Origin: Actinomadura sp. K4S16
GTDB taxonomy: Bacteria > Actinomycetota > Actinomycetes > Streptosporangiales > Streptosporangiaceae
Assembly: GCF_008327685.1 (NCBI RefSeq)
Contig: NZ_BDDE01000033.1
Coordinates: 30,674 to 94,673, forward strand
DNA length: 64,000 bases
Direction of reading: 5' to 3'
Shown: positions 23,260-31,791 of the stretch, piece after piece
Numbering within the stretch: the first letter of the stretch is position 1
Layout: each line of letters opens with the position of its first letter
Translations under genes and position numbers: made by a program
Notes under the pieces: model-generated
Database searches by the model: none
What the model was told of the DNA's origin: nothing
The model's input: the letters and a program-made list of their open reading frames with translations, nothing else

Positions 23260-24594
23260 ATGGAGCAATTCCTCTTGGCGGCGGCGCTCGTCGTCGTGGC
23301 GGGCGCCGGCATCGCGGCCGCCGTCCTGCTGGTACGCCAGCGGCAGGAGACGGCCGGCCTCCGCGCGCAGAACGCCGTCCTGGCCCGCGGCCTCGACCTG
23401 CGCGAGAAGGAGCTGCGGCACCTCGCGGACGTCCGGCTGCCGGAGCTCATGGAGTCCCTGCACAACCCCGGCGTGCGCGTCACCGGCCCGCTGCACGACC
23501 TCGACCGCGAGGCGCCCGCGTTCGGGCAGGCGCTGCGGACCGTCACCGAGCTGTTCGCCGGGTCCGCCGCGCGCGTGCGGGAGCGGGCCGACCTGTCGGC
23601 GAAGTCGACGCTGCGGGCGATGATGCGCGCCGTGCAGAGCCTCGCCAACGAGCAGCAGCTCGCCATCTCCGACATGCAGGAGCGCCACGACGACCCCGAC
23701 GTGCTGGAGGGCCTGCTCCGCGTCGACCACATGAACGCCCAGCTCGGGCGGCGCGCCCAGGCCACCGCGGTGCTGTGCGGGTCGTGGCCGGGGCAGCAGC
23801 GCTCGGCGTCGTCGATGAGCGACGTGGTGCGCGGCGCGACCTCCCGCATCCGCGACTACCTGCGCGTCAACATCCAGGGGCCGGTGAACACCGCGGTGAC
23901 CAGCCGGGCCGTGGAGCCCATCGTGCTGACCCTGGCCGAGCTGCTCGACAACGCGGCGCGGCACTCGCGCCCCGACACCACCGTCGAGGTCAACTTCCAG
24001 TCCACGCACAACGGCGTCGCCATCATGATCGACGACGCGGGGGTCGCGATGGACGCCGAGGAGCTCCAGCGCGCCGCCGACCTGCTGTCCGGCGACGCGT
24101 CGGTCGACATCCACCGGCTCGGCGACCCGCCCCGCGTCGGGTTCGCGGTGGCGGGCGTCCTCGCCGCCCGGTACGGGTTCCGGGTGTCGGTCGACACGCG
24201 CTCCCCCTACGGCGGCGTGCGGGCCGTCGTGTTCGTGCCGAGCGCGCTTCTCACCGACGTCCCGGACGAGCGGGCGCCCGAACGGTCCGCCGCGTCCCGT
24301 CCGGCCGGCGAGGGCCCCGCGCCCGCCGCCGCGGCCGGCGTCCCCGCCACCCCGGGCGGGCTGCCCAAGCGCACCCGCGTCGCGGTCGCCGAGCGCCCCG
24401 CCGGGGCCGCCGCGACCGCCGAAGACCAAGAACCGCCCGCCGCGCCGGACGCGGGGGCGCAGCCGCCGGCCAGGCCGGCCCGGGAGACCGCCGCGGGCCT
24501 CGGCGCCTGGCAGCGCGGCACGCGGTCCGGCCGCGCCGCGGCGCCGTCCGACGCGGACGGCCCCGGCATCGAGAGCAAGGACCTGCGGCCATGA
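23260..24594 (+). CDS. cvnA: conservon sensor-like histidine kinase (CvnA type)
   Basis: A 444-aa protein with one N-terminal helix (about 4-25), a coiled linker, a dimerisation-like region and a GHKL ATPase domain (ELLDNAARHS, MMIDDAGVAMD). It has no clear periplasmic sensor, typical of CvnA. A long Ala/Pro/Arg-rich tail (about 330-444) is probably disordered. The ATG at 23260 follows GAGGATCTG. First of five overlapping genes. In Streptomyces, CvnA-D form a membrane complex with G-protein-like signalling (family knowledge). Confidence 0.93.
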   Translation: MEQFLLAAALVVVAGAGIAAAVLLVRQRQETAGLRAQNAVLARGLDLREKELRHLADVRLPELMESLHNPGVRVTGPLHDLDREAPAFGQALRTVTELFAGSAARVRERADLSAKSTLRAMMRAVQSLANEQQLAISDMQERHDDPDVLEGLLRVDHMNAQLGRRAQATAVLCGSWPGQQRSASSMSDVVRGATSRIRDYLRVNIQGPVNTAVTSRAVEPIVLTLAELLDNAARHSRPDTTVEVNFQSTHNGVAIMIDDAGVAMDAEELQRAADLLSGDASVDIHRLGDPPRVGFAVAGVLAARYGFRVSVDTRSPYGGVRAVVFVPSALLTDVPDERAPERSAASRPAGEGPAPAAAAGVPATPGGLPKRTRVAVAERPAGAAATAEDQEPPAAPDAGAQPPARPARETAAGLGAWQRGTRSGRAAAPSDADGPGIESKDLRP

Positions 24595-25025
24595 ACGAGG
24601 GGTGGAACGGCGCGATGGACGACGGTACGAACCGGCTCGGCTGGATGCTGGACGACGCGCTGCGGATGCCGGAGACCCGCTACGCGATCCTGCTGTCGGC
24701 CGACGGCCTGCTCATGGCGCACTCCGCGCGGATCAGCAGGGACGAGGCGGAGCGGCAGGCCGCCGGCATGGCGGGCCTCCAGTCGCTCGCCCGCAGCACC
24801 GCCGAGTTCTGCGGGGACGCGGGCACGACCTGGCGGCAGACGGTCAACGAGTTCGACGACGGGTACGTCTTCCTCGTCGCCGCCGGCCCCGGCGCGTACC
24901 TGGCGGTGTCCGCGACGCAGCACGTCGACATGGAGACCGTGTCGTTCCGGCTCCAGGAACTCGTCCAGCGGCTGGGCAAGGAGATGACCACCCCGCCGCG
25001 GCCGGGCGCGGGCCGTCCCGCATGA
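24591..25025 (+). CDS. cvnB: conservon roadblock/LC7 protein (CvnB type)
   Basis: A 144-aa roadblock/LC7-domain protein (RYAILLSADGLLMAHS, GYVFLVAAGPGAYLAVSA). In conservons it acts as a GTPase-activating or scaffold partner of the small GTPase. Overlaps cvnA and cvnC by ATGA. Confidence 0.93.
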   Translation: MNEGWNGAMDDGTNRLGWMLDDALRMPETRYAILLSADGLLMAHSARISRDEAERQAAGMAGLQSLARSTAEFCGDAGTTWRQTVNEFDDGYVFLVAAGPGAYLAVSATQHVDMETVSFRLQELVQRLGKEMTTPPRPGAGRPA

Positions 25026-25378
25026 CCCCGCGCCGCAGCAGGCGGGCCCTGGTCCGCCCGCACGTCGTCACCGGCGGGCGGGCGCACCCCACCCGCAACG
25101 TGTTCGACCTCGTCACCCTCGTGACCGCGGTCGGCGATCCGCCGCGCACCGGCCTGTCCCCGGAGAAGGCCCGCATCGTCGAACTGTGCCGCGGCGGCGC
25201 GCTGTCGGTCGTCGAGATCTCCGGCCATCTGAGCCTGCCCGTCGGGCTCACCAAGGTGCTGCTGTCCGACCTCGTCGACAGCGGGCACCTCACCACCCGG
25301 GCCGCCGCGCCCGCCGCCCAGCAGTCCAAGGCCCGGCTCCTTCAGGAGGTGCTCGATGGACTCCGCGCTCGCCTCTGA
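25022..25378 (+). CDS. cvnC: conservon DUF742 protein (CvnC type)
   Basis: A 118-aa DUF742 protein with a winged-helix-like layout (ARIVELCRGGALSVVEISGHL ... TKVLLSDLVDSGHL). The N-terminus VRPHVVTGGRAHPTRN is characteristic. Linked genetically with the roadblock and GTPase genes in all conservons; biochemical role unclear. Its 3' end overlaps cvnD by 23 bp. Confidence 0.92.
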   Translation: MTPRRSRRALVRPHVVTGGRAHPTRNVFDLVTLVTAVGDPPRTGLSPEKARIVELCRGGALSVVEISGHLSLPVGLTKVLLSDLVDSGHLTTRAAAPAAQQSKARLLQEVLDGLRARL

Positions 25379-25952
25379 CACCCCCTATCTGCGCGAGAGC
25401 GTCCGGACCGCCGTGAAGATCCTCGTCGTGGGGCACTTCGCCGTCGGCAAGACCACCTACGTCGGGACGCTGTCGGAGATCCGCCCGCTGCGCACCGAGG
25501 AGCGGATGACGCAGGCCGGAGCGGCGGTGGACGACCTCGCCGGCATCCGCGACAAGACGACCACGACCGTCGCTATGGACTTCGGGCGCCTAACCCTCAG
25601 CGACGACCTCGTCCTGTACCTGTTCGGGGCGCCGGGGCAGCAGCGGTTCACCCGGCTGTGGGACGACCTCGCGCGCGGCGCCCTCGGCGCGCTGATCCTG
25701 GTCGACACCGCCCGCCTCCAGGAGTCCTTCGCCGTCATGGACATCGTGGAGAAGCAGGGCCTCCCGTACGCGGTCGCCGTCAACCACTTCGAGGGCGCGC
25801 CGCGCTTCCCCGACGCCGAGGTGCGCGAGGCCCTCGACCTCGCGCCGGCGACCCCGCTCGTCAGCTGCGACGCCCGCGACCGCACCTCGTCCACCGAGGC
25901 GCTCATCTCGCTCGTCGACCACCTCCTCACCCTGGACGGGGAGAAGCCATGA
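25356..25952 (+). CDS. cvnD: conservon small GTPase (CvnD type)
   Basis: A 198-aa Ras-like GTPase of the MglA/CvnD group. P-loop GHFAVGKTT (about 27-35), switch II region FGAPGQQRF, and NHFE in place of NKxD. An AGGAGG ribosome site lies within cvnC just upstream of the ATG. It acts as the GTP switch of the conservon. Confidence 0.94.
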   Translation: MDSALASDTPYLRESVRTAVKILVVGHFAVGKTTYVGTLSEIRPLRTEERMTQAGAAVDDLAGIRDKTTTTVAMDFGRLTLSDDLVLYLFGAPGQQRFTRLWDDLARGALGALILVDTARLQESFAVMDIVEKQGLPYAVAVNHFEGAPRFPDAEVREALDLAPATPLVSCDARDRTSSTEALISLVDHLLTLDGEKP

Positions 25953-27166
25953 CCACCGACCAGTCGTATCCGGGCGGGCCGTACACCGGGCCCGAGCGCG
26001 TCGCGCTGTACGGCCCGGAGTTCGCCAAGGACCCGCAGAGCGCCTACGCCCGGATGCGCGCGTACGGCGACTTCGCGCCCGTCGAGCTGTCGCCGGGCGT
26101 GCCGGCGACGCTCGTCCTCGGCTACGACGCCGCGCTGGAGATCCTGCGCGACCCCGCCACGTTCCCGCGCTGCAGCGAGGTGTGGGAGGAGGAGGTCGGG
26201 CCCGAGTGCCCGGTGCTGCCGATGATGATGTCGCGGCCCAACGCGCTGTTCACCAACGGAAGCGTGCACGCCCGGCTGCGCTCGGTGATCGTCGAAAGCC
26301 TGGACCGGGTCGACCCGGTGTCGCTGCGCGAGAACACCGCGCGCAGCGCCGACAGCCTCATCGACCGGTTCACCGGCGACGGCAAGGCCGACCTCATCGG
26401 CCAGTACGCCCGCACGCTGCCGCTGCTGGTGTTCAACGCGATGTTCGGCTGCCCCCGCGACATCGGCGACAAGCTCGTGCGCGGCATGAGCGCCATCTTC
26501 GACACCGTCTCCGCCGAGGAGGGCAACGCGCTGCTCGTGGAGGCGACCGGCGAGCTGGTGGCGCACAAGCGCGCGCATCCGGGCGCGGACGTGACGTCCT
26601 GGATGATGAGCCACCCCGCCGGGCTCGACGACCTGGAGATGGCCCACCAGCTCATCCTGCTGGTCGGGGCCGGCACCGAGCCGGAGCAGAACCTCATCGC
26701 CAACGGCATCCTGCTGCTGCTCTCCGACGACCGGTTCGGCGGCGACCTGTCCGGCGGCTCCCTGCCCGTCGAGGACGCGCTCGACGAGATCCTCTGGACC
26801 GACCCGCCGATGGCCAACTACGGGACCACCTTCCCCCGCCAGGACATCGACTTCCACGGGTACCGGCTGCCCGCCCACCAGCCCGTCCTGGTCAGCTACG
26901 CCGCCGCGAACACCGACCCGTCCCGGGCGTCCGCCGACCGCAAGGGCAACCGCGCCCACCTGTCCTACGCGGGAGGCCCGCACACCTGCCCGGCGAAGAG
27001 CCACTCCCGGCTGATCGCGTCCGTCGCGATCGAGACGCTCCTCGACCGGCTCCCCGACGTGGAGCTGGCCGTCCCCGCGGAGCACCTGGAATGGCGGCCG
27101 GGCCCGTTCCACCGGGCCCTCACCGCCCTCCCCGTCACCTTCCCGCCTGACCAGGCCCTTCCGTAG
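25949..27166 (+). CDS. cvnE: conservon cytochrome P450 with altered ExxR and I-helix motifs
   Basis: A 405-aa P450-fold protein, last gene of the conservon. The haem Cys is C347 (SYAGGPHTCPA), with Tyr for the usual Phe and Ala for the usual Gly around it. Two catalytic signatures are changed: the K-helix ExxR reads E280-I-L-W283, and the I-helix AGxxT reads A241-G-T-E-P245. CYP157 proteins of Streptomyces conservons also lack ExxR (family knowledge). It may bind haem but be catalytically unusual, or serve as a sensor. The 3' end overlaps the convergent SPFH gene by 32 bp. Confidence 0.93.
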   Translation: MTTDQSYPGGPYTGPERVALYGPEFAKDPQSAYARMRAYGDFAPVELSPGVPATLVLGYDAALEILRDPATFPRCSEVWEEEVGPECPVLPMMMSRPNALFTNGSVHARLRSVIVESLDRVDPVSLRENTARSADSLIDRFTGDGKADLIGQYARTLPLLVFNAMFGCPRDIGDKLVRGMSAIFDTVSAEEGNALLVEATGELVAHKRAHPGADVTSWMMSHPAGLDDLEMAHQLILLVGAGTEPEQNLIANGILLLLSDDRFGGDLSGGSLPVEDALDEILWTDPPMANYGTTFPRQDIDFHGYRLPAHQPVLVSYAAANTDPSRASADRKGNRAHLSYAGGPHTCPAKSHSRLIASVAIETLLDRLPDVELAVPAEHLEWRPGPFHRALTALPVTFPPDQALP

Positions 27167-28538
27167 CGGAGCGCAGCGCGCCGACGACCGCGGCGAGCTG
27201 CGTGATCAGGCCGGCCACGCTGGTCTGGTCAGCGCCGTTCACGGTGACGGTGCGCAGCTCGTCCGGCTTGGGCAGCTTGGCCATGATCTCGGGCAGGGAG
27301 GCGATGAGCCGCGCCTGCACGGCCGCGGGGGTCCGCTCGTTCTCCAGCGCGGCGCGCGCGGCGTCGCGCTCCAGATCGAGCAGCGACTGCTCGTGCCGCG
27401 ACCTGGCGCGCATGTCGGCGAGGGCCAGCTCGCCCTCGGTGCGCAGCCGGGCCAGCTCGTGGTCGCGCTCGATGCGCAGCCGCCCCGTCTCGGCCTCCTC
27501 CTCGTGCCGCTCGCGCTCCATCCGCAGCGCGTGCCGCGTGGTCTCGGTCTGGAGCTCGGCGACCTCGCGGGAGTCGTCGTGCTCGCGCCGGGTGCGGCGC
27601 AGCTTCTCGGCCGCCTCGGTGTCGAACAGCTGCGACTCGTTGCGGGCGCGCAGCTCGGCGAGCTCGCGCTCGTGCTCCAGCCGCTGCGTCTCCTTGATCC
27701 GCGCGGCGGCCATCTCCCGCTGCGCGACGGCCTCCTCGGCCTCCAGCTCGGCCAGCCGCGCGATCTGCGCCTGCTCGGCGCGGTAGGGCTTCTGCAGGTT
27801 CTCCCAGAGCCGGGACGAGCTGACCACGGCCTCCTTGATCTGCACCGTGACGATCCGCAGGCCGAGCCCCTGGTCGCTGTTGTCCTCGCCCTCGGCGACC
27901 GCGCGCAGCCGGGCCGTCAGCTCCTCGATGATCGGCTGCTTGTCGCTGAGGACGTCGCGCACCCCCATCGTGGCGACCTTGTCCTTGATCGCCGCCTCGG
28001 CCTGCTCGCGGAGCTGGAGGTTCACCAGCCGCATCGGGTCGTCGCCGCCGAAGTCGAGCTTGCGGTAGGCGGTGCCGAAGTCCTGGATGATCCACTGCAC
28101 GTAGCCCTGGACGAGCACGCCCTGCAGCTCCCGGCAGATGCAGTAGGCGTTGATCAGGATCGTCTGCGTCGCGCCCGGCACCACGAGGAAGGAGTCGGTG
28201 GCCGGGTTGAACCGGAACGACACCCCGAGGCCGATGTGCAGCGGCTCGGCGCGCCCGCGCCGGGTGTGCACGACGAACGCGTTCGGCGGGACGAGCACGT
28301 TCTTCCACCGCCAGAACCCGCTGATCCGCACGTCCACGGGCCCCGCGGCGGGGCGGTCGGCGGGCCCCGCGGCGCCGAGGGCGCGGTCGCGCTTGGCCAG
28401 CGGTCCCGGCGCCGGGGCGGCGCCGACCGCGCCCGGAGGCGGCGGCGGGGAGCGCCTCGCCTTCAGGTCGTCCTCCAGCACCGCCTGCTCGGCGACGACC
28501 TTGTCCAGATAGCTGTTGCCCTGGCCTGAAGCGCTCAT
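27135..28538 (-). CDS. SPFH/band-7 domain protein with long coiled coil
   Basis: A 467-aa protein: disordered Pro-rich start (about 25-75), SPFH/band-7 domain (about 85-260, VPPNAFVVHTRRG ... LLVQGYVQ-like region), then a roughly 150-residue charged coiled coil (about 260-410) and a short hydrophobic end. No clear membrane helix is seen, so membrane contact may be peripheral, as in flotillins. ATG at 28538. The target process is unknown. Confidence 0.87.
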   Translation of the reverse strand: MSASGQGNSYLDKVVAEQAVLEDDLKARRSPPPPPGAVGAAPAPGPLAKRDRALGAAGPADRPAAGPVDVRISGFWRWKNVLVPPNAFVVHTRRGRAEPLHIGLGVSFRFNPATDSFLVVPGATQTILINAYCICRELQGVLVQGYVQWIIQDFGTAYRKLDFGGDDPMRLVNLQLREQAEAAIKDKVATMGVRDVLSDKQPIIEELTARLRAVAEGEDNSDQGLGLRIVTVQIKEAVVSSSRLWENLQKPYRAEQAQIARLAELEAEEAVAQREMAAARIKETQRLEHERELAELRARNESQLFDTEAAEKLRRTRREHDDSREVAELQTETTRHALRMERERHEEEAETGRLRIERDHELARLRTEGELALADMRARSRHEQSLLDLERDAARAALENERTPAAVQARLIASLPEIMAKLPKPDELRTVTVNGADQTSVAGLITQLAAVVGALRSATEGPGQAGR

Positions 28539-28611
28539 CTCGCTCCCCCGGAATTCCGTGTGGCCGCCACATTAATGAACCTTTTGTTTGGATGCGTGCG
28601 TATTTGCGAGC

Positions 28612-30597
28612 GTGGCGACACATGAGGCGACGGCGACGCGCAAAAGGGAGCCGAGACACGAGGAGACGCGGGCGGCGGGGACCGATGCGCCGATGCTCGC
28701 GATCGGGGCCGGTGCGATCGCGCTGGTCGTCCTCGCGCTCGTGGTGCGGCTCGGCGGCGCGTTCAGCGAGACCGCGGTGCCGGGGCTCTCCCAGGCGGGG
28801 GCGCTGACGAAGACCGGCCTGGTGACGGCGCGGCTGGGCGGCAACGCCGCCGCCGTCCTCACGGTCGGATGGCTGCTGGTCGCGGCCGTGTTCGTGCCCG
28901 GCACGCCCGCCGCGCGCCGGTGCCGTCGCGCCGCGTCGCTCGCCGCGACGGCCTGGGCCGCGTGCACGCTCGCGCTGATCGTGTTCACCCTCCTCGACCT
29001 GTTCGGGGTGGGCGTCACCGGGGTCACCGGCGACATGATGCGGACGTTCCTCGTCGAACTGCCGCAGGGACGGGCGCTGCTCCTCGTCCTCGCCGCCGCG
29101 GTCGCCGTGTCGGTCGCGGCGGGCCTCCCCGGAGGCGAGCACCGCGCCGGGAACGGGGCCGGGTACCCGCTGGCCGCCGCGCTCGCCGGGATGCTGCCGC
29201 CGCTGTTCACCGGGCACGCCGCGAGCGGCGCGAACCACACCCTCGCCGTCTACAGCCTCGTCGCCCACATCCTGGGCGTCGCGCTGTGGATCGGCGGGCT
29301 GGTCGCCCTGGTCACCGTCGCCCCGGCCGTCGGCGACCGGCTCCCCCGCGTCGCCTACCGGTACAGCGGGCTGGCGCTCGTGTCGTTCGCCGTCGTCGGC
29401 GCCAGCGGCGCGGTGAACGCGTGGGTGCGGCTCGGCGGCGTCCACCTCGGCTCGCGGTACGGGGCGCTGGTCGTCGCGAAGGCCGCCGCGCTCGCCGTCC
29501 TCGGCGCGATCGGCTGGTGGCACCGCCGCGCCACCCTCCCCGCCCTGCGCGACGGGCGGGGCGCGCGGCCCTTCCTGCGGCTCGGCGCCGTCGAGGTCCT
29601 CGTGATGGCGGCGACGATGGCGCTCGCCACCGGGCTCTCGCGCACGCCGCCGCCGGAGGTCGCGCCGGGCACGCTGGACGTCGTCGCGCTGCGGCTCGGG
29701 TACCCGCTGCCCGGTCCCGCCGGAGCCGGGCCCCTCCTGCTCGACTGGTGGATCGACCCGCTGTTCCTCGTGCTCGTCGCCGGCGGCGCCGTCCTGTACG
29801 GGACGGGGGTCGCGCGGGTGCGCGACTGGCCGTGGCGGCGGACCCTGGCCTGGGCCGCCGGGCTGCTCGTGGTGCTGCTGGCCACCTGCAGCGGGATCTC
29901 CCGGTACAGCATGGTCCTGTTCAGCGTCCTTGCCGTCCAGCACGTCCTCGTCGGTCTGGTGGCGCCGGTGCTGCTGCTGTACGGGGCGCCGCTGCGGCTG
30001 GCGCTGAAGGCGATGCGCGGCGAGGGCGGCCCGCTGCTCGCCGCCGCCGCCGCGAGCCGGGGCGTCCGGGTGCTCGGGGACCCGCTCGTCGCGTCCGCGC
30101 TGCTCCTGCTCAGCCTCTACGTGTTCTACCTGTCGCCGCTGTTCGGGGCGTCCCTCGCCAACCACGCCCTGCACTCGCTGGCGCTGGTCGTCTTCCTGGG
30201 CGTCGGGCTGGCGTACTTCCACGGGACGGCGGGGACGCTGATGCCGTTCGCCGTCCTGCCGCTTCACGCGATCGCCGGGATCGCCCTGATGCGGCACGGG
30301 ACCGTCCTCGGCGGCTGGTACGAGCACCTCGGCCGCCGCTGGGGCGCGTCACCGCCGGACGACCAGCACCTCGGCGCGCTGCTCCTGTGGACGGGGGCCG
30401 CCGCCGTCACGCTCGCCGTCGCGGCGGCCCACGGACTTCGCGGGCACGGACTTCAGGGGCGGGGGACCCGGTCCACGACGCGGCTGAGCGCCTCGACCAC
30501 CGTCGGGTCGTACTCGGAGGCGGAGTCGAGCCGCAGCCGCTCCAGCACGGCGGCGCCCCGGTCGCGGTCGCCGGAGTCGCCGACCAGGTCGTCGTAG
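28612..30597 (+). CDS. CopD-CtaG fusion membrane protein
   Basis: A 661-aa multi-pass protein. The N-terminal half (about 30-330) matches copper-resistance D / cytochrome-b-like transporters (several helices, HTLAVYSLVAHILGVALWIGG). The C-terminal half (about 370-620) matches the CtaG/caa3 oxidase assembly family (LDWWIDPLFL, LFSVLAVQHVLVGLVAP, NHALHSLALVVF). It is likely involved in copper uptake or delivery to cytochrome oxidase. Three starts are in frame: TTG 28588, GTG 28612 (chosen) and ATG 28693 directly before the first helix. The last 48 codons overlap the convergent HD-domain gene by 145 bp and look low-complexity. Confidence 0.88.
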   Translation: MATHEATATRKREPRHEETRAAGTDAPMLAIGAGAIALVVLALVVRLGGAFSETAVPGLSQAGALTKTGLVTARLGGNAAAVLTVGWLLVAAVFVPGTPAARRCRRAASLAATAWAACTLALIVFTLLDLFGVGVTGVTGDMMRTFLVELPQGRALLLVLAAAVAVSVAAGLPGGEHRAGNGAGYPLAAALAGMLPPLFTGHAASGANHTLAVYSLVAHILGVALWIGGLVALVTVAPAVGDRLPRVAYRYSGLALVSFAVVGASGAVNAWVRLGGVHLGSRYGALVVAKAAALAVLGAIGWWHRRATLPALRDGRGARPFLRLGAVEVLVMAATMALATGLSRTPPPEVAPGTLDVVALRLGYPLPGPAGAGPLLLDWWIDPLFLVLVAGGAVLYGTGVARVRDWPWRRTLAWAAGLLVVLLATCSGISRYSMVLFSVLAVQHVLVGLVAPVLLLYGAPLRLALKAMRGEGGPLLAAAAASRGVRVLGDPLVASALLLLSLYVFYLSPLFGASLANHALHSLALVVFLGVGLAYFHGTAGTLMPFAVLPLHAIAGIALMRHGTVLGGWYEHLGRRWGASPPDDQHLGALLLWTGAAAVTLAVAAAHGLRGHGLQGRGTRSTTRLSASTTVGSYSEAESSRSRSSTAAPRSRSPESPTRSS

Positions 30598-31781
30598 GCG
30601 TTCGCGACCTTGATGATGCGGCCGGCGAGCGGCGGCGGGAGCGGCCGCTCCCCGGCGTCGCCGGACGGCTCGCGCCCCGTCCGGTAGGGGTGCGACGACA
30701 GTTGGACGATGTGCGCGACCCGGTCCAGGACACCGGTCTGCTTGATCACCTCGGCGCCGAGCTCGGCGATGCGGCGCTGCTCGGCCGGGGACGCCAGCAC
30801 CGTCGCGCCGCCCGGGATCGGGTCGCCCAGCGACAGCTGCCCGATGTCGTGCATGAGGGCGGCGTACTCGAGTTCGAGGAGCTCGGCCTCGGACATCCCC
30901 AGCTCGCGCCCCATCGCCACCGCGAGCTTGGAGACCCGGCGCGAGTGCCCCGCCTCCACGTAGCCGCCGACCTCGGTGACGCGCGACAGCGCCCGGACGG
31001 TCTGCAGGTAGGTGGCGCGGATCCCGGCGTAGCGGCGGAACGCGAACTGCGTCACCAGGATCGGCACCGTGAAGATCAGCAGCGCGGCCTCGCCCATCGC
31101 GGTCGTCGCGACCGCGATCAGCATGGCGGTCGCGCTGGTCGCGGCGCACAGCGCCATCTTCGCCTCGAACTCGTCGCGCAGCGCGATGCCGAACCGCGCC
31201 CGCACGGCCTCCGCGCGGATCATCGCGGCGATCAGCATGTCGGTGAAGCAGGCCAGCACCACGACGAAGCACATGACGGCCAGCAGCAGCTGCCAGGGCA
31301 GGTTGAGGGGCATCAGCGGCCGGAAGCACAGCGCGACGACCGCGACGGTGAACAGCCGCCGCGCCATCGCGTCGGGCTGCGTCGGCCGGCCGACCGCGAT
31401 GTGCGGCAGCGAGCCGACCAGCATCCCGGCCGCGGTGACGGCCACCACCTGCAGCGCGGAGTGGTCGGCGGCCACGATGCCGAGCCGCGCGCCCGGCGGT
31501 GCGCCCTCCGGGCCGACGCCGACCAGCATCGCGTAGCCCATCGCGCCCGCGCTGGCGATCGGCGCGACCTCCCGGTTGCCCGGCATCACCATGCGGAACA
31601 GCTCGCCCAGCGCGATCAGCACGCCGAAGATGATCGCGATGTCGGGCTGGTGGAGCCCGACCGCCGCGACCTCGGTGACCGCGACGATGACGAACAGCCC
31701 GGCGGTGGCGATCAGCAGGAGCTGGCCGGAGTCGATGGTCTGCCACGCGGCCCGGTCGCGGGCGCGCATCTCCTCGTTCAT
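30453..31781 (-). CDS. membrane HD-domain protein, degenerate GYP
   Basis: A 442-aa protein: about seven N-terminal helices (20-250), then an HD phosphohydrolase domain (about 270-430) with HSRRVSK and MHDIGQLS. The HHExxxGxGYP motif of cyclic-di-GMP phosphodiesterases is replaced by SSHPYRTGREP, so the substrate may differ or activity be lost. It lies 10 bp after the HD-GYP gene with the same layout, so the pair arose by duplication. Confidence 0.87.
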   Translation of the reverse strand: MNEEMRARDRAAWQTIDSGQLLLIATAGLFVIVAVTEVAAVGLHQPDIAIIFGVLIALGELFRMVMPGNREVAPIASAGAMGYAMLVGVGPEGAPPGARLGIVAADHSALQVVAVTAAGMLVGSLPHIAVGRPTQPDAMARRLFTVAVVALCFRPLMPLNLPWQLLLAVMCFVVVLACFTDMLIAAMIRAEAVRARFGIALRDEFEAKMALCAATSATAMLIAVATTAMGEAALLIFTVPILVTQFAFRRYAGIRATYLQTVRALSRVTEVGGYVEAGHSRRVSKLAVAMGRELGMSEAELLELEYAALMHDIGQLSLGDPIPGGATVLASPAEQRRIAELGAEVIKQTGVLDRVAHIVQLSSHPYRTGREPSGDAGERPLPPPLAGRIIKVANAYDDLVGDSGDRDRGAAVLERLRLDSASEYDPTVVEALSRVVDRVPRP

Positions 31782-31791
31782 GGACGTCCCG

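Noticed and set aside
30453..31781. Active c-di-GMP phosphodiesterase
   Set aside because: The GYP motif is replaced; only the HD core is kept, so I call it an HD-domain protein.
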